This document shows, one piece after another, positions 53,937 through 55,289 of a stretch of DNA of 55,289 bases; within the stretch, counting starts at the first letter, position 1, and the number at the start of each line of letters is the position of its first letter. This DNA is from Pseudomonas sp. BN102 (lineage in GTDB: Bacteria > Pseudomonadota > Gammaproteobacteria > Pseudomonadales > Pseudomonadaceae). The notes beneath the pieces were generated by a model, which was not told the origin of the DNA, ran no database searches, and saw nothing but the letters and a program-made list of their open reading frames with translations. The DNA lies in assembly GCF_029871245.1 (NCBI RefSeq), contig NZ_SSON01000057.1:1-55289 (forward strand), read 5' to 3'. A program made the translations under genes and the position numbers.

Positions 53937-55289
53937 TTATTTCAGGGTGATGGTGGTGTTCACCGCGCCGCCGACTTCGTCCTCGTCGAACCAGCGCGAG
54001 GTGACGGTCTTGGTCTGGGTGTAGAACTGCACCACCTGCTTGCCGTACGGGCCGAGGTCGCCGAGCTTGGAAGCGCGCGAACCAGTGAAGGAGAACAGCG
54101 GCACCGGTACCGGGATCGGTACGTTGATGCCCACCTGGCCGACGTCGATCTCTTCCTGGAAGTGCCGCGCGGCGGCGCCGGAGCGGGTGAACAGAGCGGT
54201 GCCGTTGCCATTGGGGTTGGCGTTGATGAAGGCGATGGCCTCGTCCAGGGTGGCGGCGCTCACGACGCAGAGCACCGGTCCGAAGACCTCCTCGCGGTAG
54301 ATGGTCATCTCCGGGGTGACGCCGGCGAAAATGGTCGGGCCGACAAAGTTGCCCTTGGCGTAGCCGGACACCTGAGGGTCGCGGCCGTCGAGCACCAGCT
54401 GTGCGCCTTCCTTCTCGCCGGCGGCGATCAGACTGCTGACACGATCCAGCGCGGCGCAGGACACCACCGGGCCGACATCGGTGCCGGCCTCGACGCCTGC
54501 GCCGATCTTCAGGCTCTTGGCCTTCTCCACCAGGTCCGGCAACCAGGTTTGCGCCTCGCCGACCAGGATCACCACCGACAGCGCCATGCAGCGCTGGCCT
54601 GCCGCGCCGAAGGCGGCGCCGGCGAGGTTGTTCAGGGTCTGCTGCTTGTGGGCGTCGGGCAGAACGATGGCGTGGTTCTTCGCGCCCATCATGCACTGGG
54701 CGCGCTTGCCGTTCAGGGTGGCGCGGTTGTAGACGTGGGTGCCGACCTTGGTCGAACCGACGAAGGATACCGCCTTGATATCCGGGTGGTCGCAGAGCAG
54801 GTTCACCGCATCGGCGCCACCATGGATGACGTTGAGCACGCCGGCCGGCACACCGGCTTCCATGGCCAGTTCGGCCAGGCGCATGGTCACCATCGGGTCC
54901 TGCTCGGACGGCTTGAGGATGAAGGTATTGCCGGTGGCGATTGCCATGGGGAACATCCACAGCGGAATCATCGCCGGAAAGTTGAACGGGGTGATGCCGG
55001 CGCATACGCCGAGCGGCTGGTTGAGGGTGTAGGTGTCCACGCCGCCGGCCACGTTGTTGGCCAGCTCGCCCATCTGCAGGGTGCCGATGTTGGCGGCGTG
55101 CTCCACCACTTCCAGGCCGCGGAAGATGTCGCCCTCGGCATCCGGCAGGGTCTTGCCCTGTTCGGCGGTGAGGAGGGCGGCCAGCTCCTTCATGTTCTCG
55201 CGGATCAGCTGCTGGTACTTGAGGAAGATGCGCGCACGGGCGCCGATCGGGGTCTTGCGCCAGGTCTTGAAGGCGGCCTTGGCGCTGGC
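53937..55289 (-). CDS. mmsA: CoA-acylating methylmalonate-semialdehyde dehydrogenase (5' end outside window)
   Basis: An aldehyde dehydrogenase running off the right edge; 450 residues are visible and about 50 N-terminal residues are missing. It has [30 protein letters not shown], and the active-site Cys in [12 protein letters not shown], all typical of MMSDH rather than general aldehyde dehydrogenases. It converts methylmalonate semialdehyde to propionyl-CoA with NAD and CoA. It is the first visible gene of the leftward valine/isobutyrate operon. An internal ATG at 55193 is not the start, since the frame stays open and homologous to the edge. Confidence 0.92.
   Translation of the reverse strand, partial: ASAKAAFKTWRKTPIGARARIFLKYQQLIRENMKELAALLTAEQGKTLPDAEGDIFRGLEVVEHAANIGTLQMGELANNVAGGVDTYTLNQPLGVCAGITPFNFPAMIPLWMFPMAIATGNTFILKPSEQDPMVTMRLAELAMEAGVPAGVLNVIHGGADAVNLLCDHPDIKAVSFVGSTKVGTHVYNRATLNGKRAQCMMGAKNHAIVLPDAHKQQTLNNLAGAAFGAAGQRCMALSVVILVGEAQTWLPDLVEKAKSLKIGAGVEAGTDVGPVVSCAALDRVSSLIAAGEKEGAQLVLDGRDPQVSGYAKGNFVGPTIFAGVTPEMTIYREEVFGPVLCVVSAATLDEAIAFINANPNGNGTALFTRSGAAARHFQEEIDVGQVGINVPIPVPVPLFSFTGSRASKLGDLGPYGKQVVQFYTQTKTVTSRWFDEDEVGGAVNTTITLK

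Overview
The window looks like a Pseudomonas chromosome. Both ends are high-GC, gene-dense DNA with Pseudomonas-type genes: an arsJ arsenate-efflux pair on the left and a valine/isobutyrate catabolic operon on the right. The middle (about 15.4-49.8 kb) is a patchwork of lower-GC blocks, broken genes, REP-type repeats and insertion-sequence remnants. No rRNA, tRNA or CRISPR array was seen. GC statements are by eye.

Layout. 0-9.1 kb: partial GAPDH and arsJ, a GAF/PAS/GGDEF diguanylate cyclase, a HAD phosphatase, and a three-gene ABC ATPase / FtsX-type permease / AttH-CrtC lipoprotein operon. 9.3-15.3 kb: a tandem CAP protein; a MerR regulator with a SoxR-box-like palindrome; a LysE exporter; a 14-TM-type MFS exporter whose promoter is a second, duplicated copy of the merR start region; and a LysR / quinone-reductase divergent pair. 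15.9-20.1 kb: a lower-GC four-gene catabolic cluster (APC permease, SDR, epimerase-like dehydrogenase, CE4/cyclic-amidase-like hydrolase) ending in a strong hairpin terminator. 20.4-30.8 kb: a TPR protein, a type-II NADH-dehydrogenase-like flavoprotein, two GlxA-type AraC regulators, a crotonase, a ketosteroid-dehydrogenase-like flavoprotein, and three exported enzymes (intradiol dioxygenase, chloroperoxidase-type hydrolase, isochorismatase-type hydrolase). 30.9-36.8 kb: a scrap zone with two REP families, an orphan BRO-N protein, a GNAT acetyltransferase, a RAYT transposase between inverted REPs, an fdhA remnant, a lipoprotein, an MFS remnant and an IS1182-family remnant.

37.2-49.3 kb is the most interesting part. 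It holds a complete camphor 5-monooxygenase operon, camD-camC-camA-camB, with divergent camR. The proteins have the same lengths as the Pseudomonas putida CAM-plasmid proteins (361, 415, 422 and 107 residues) and closely follow their sequences as I recall them. Beside it is a beta-oxidation-like set (two SDRs, a PaaG-like crotonase, a thiolase, a 3-hydroxyacyl-CoA dehydrogenase, a TetR regulator) and a Nudix gene. A 16-bp palindrome, TCAAC-N6-GTTGA, occurs at the camD/camR divergent promoter, at the SDR/crotonase divergent promoter, upstream of the Nudix gene and, with one mismatch, upstream of the second SDR. In two places it overlaps the -35 box. This points to one regulator, probably CamR, for the whole block. 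No Baeyer-Villiger monooxygenase (camE type) lies in the window.

49.9-55.3 kb, just past an IS110-family remnant, is an operon for isobutyryl-CoA to propionyl-CoA (acyl-CoA dehydrogenase, 3-hydroxyisobutyryl-CoA hydrolase, mmsB, enoyl-CoA hydratase, mmsA). Isobutyryl-CoA is a proposed end product of camphor breakdown, so the two blocks could work together. That link is an inference.
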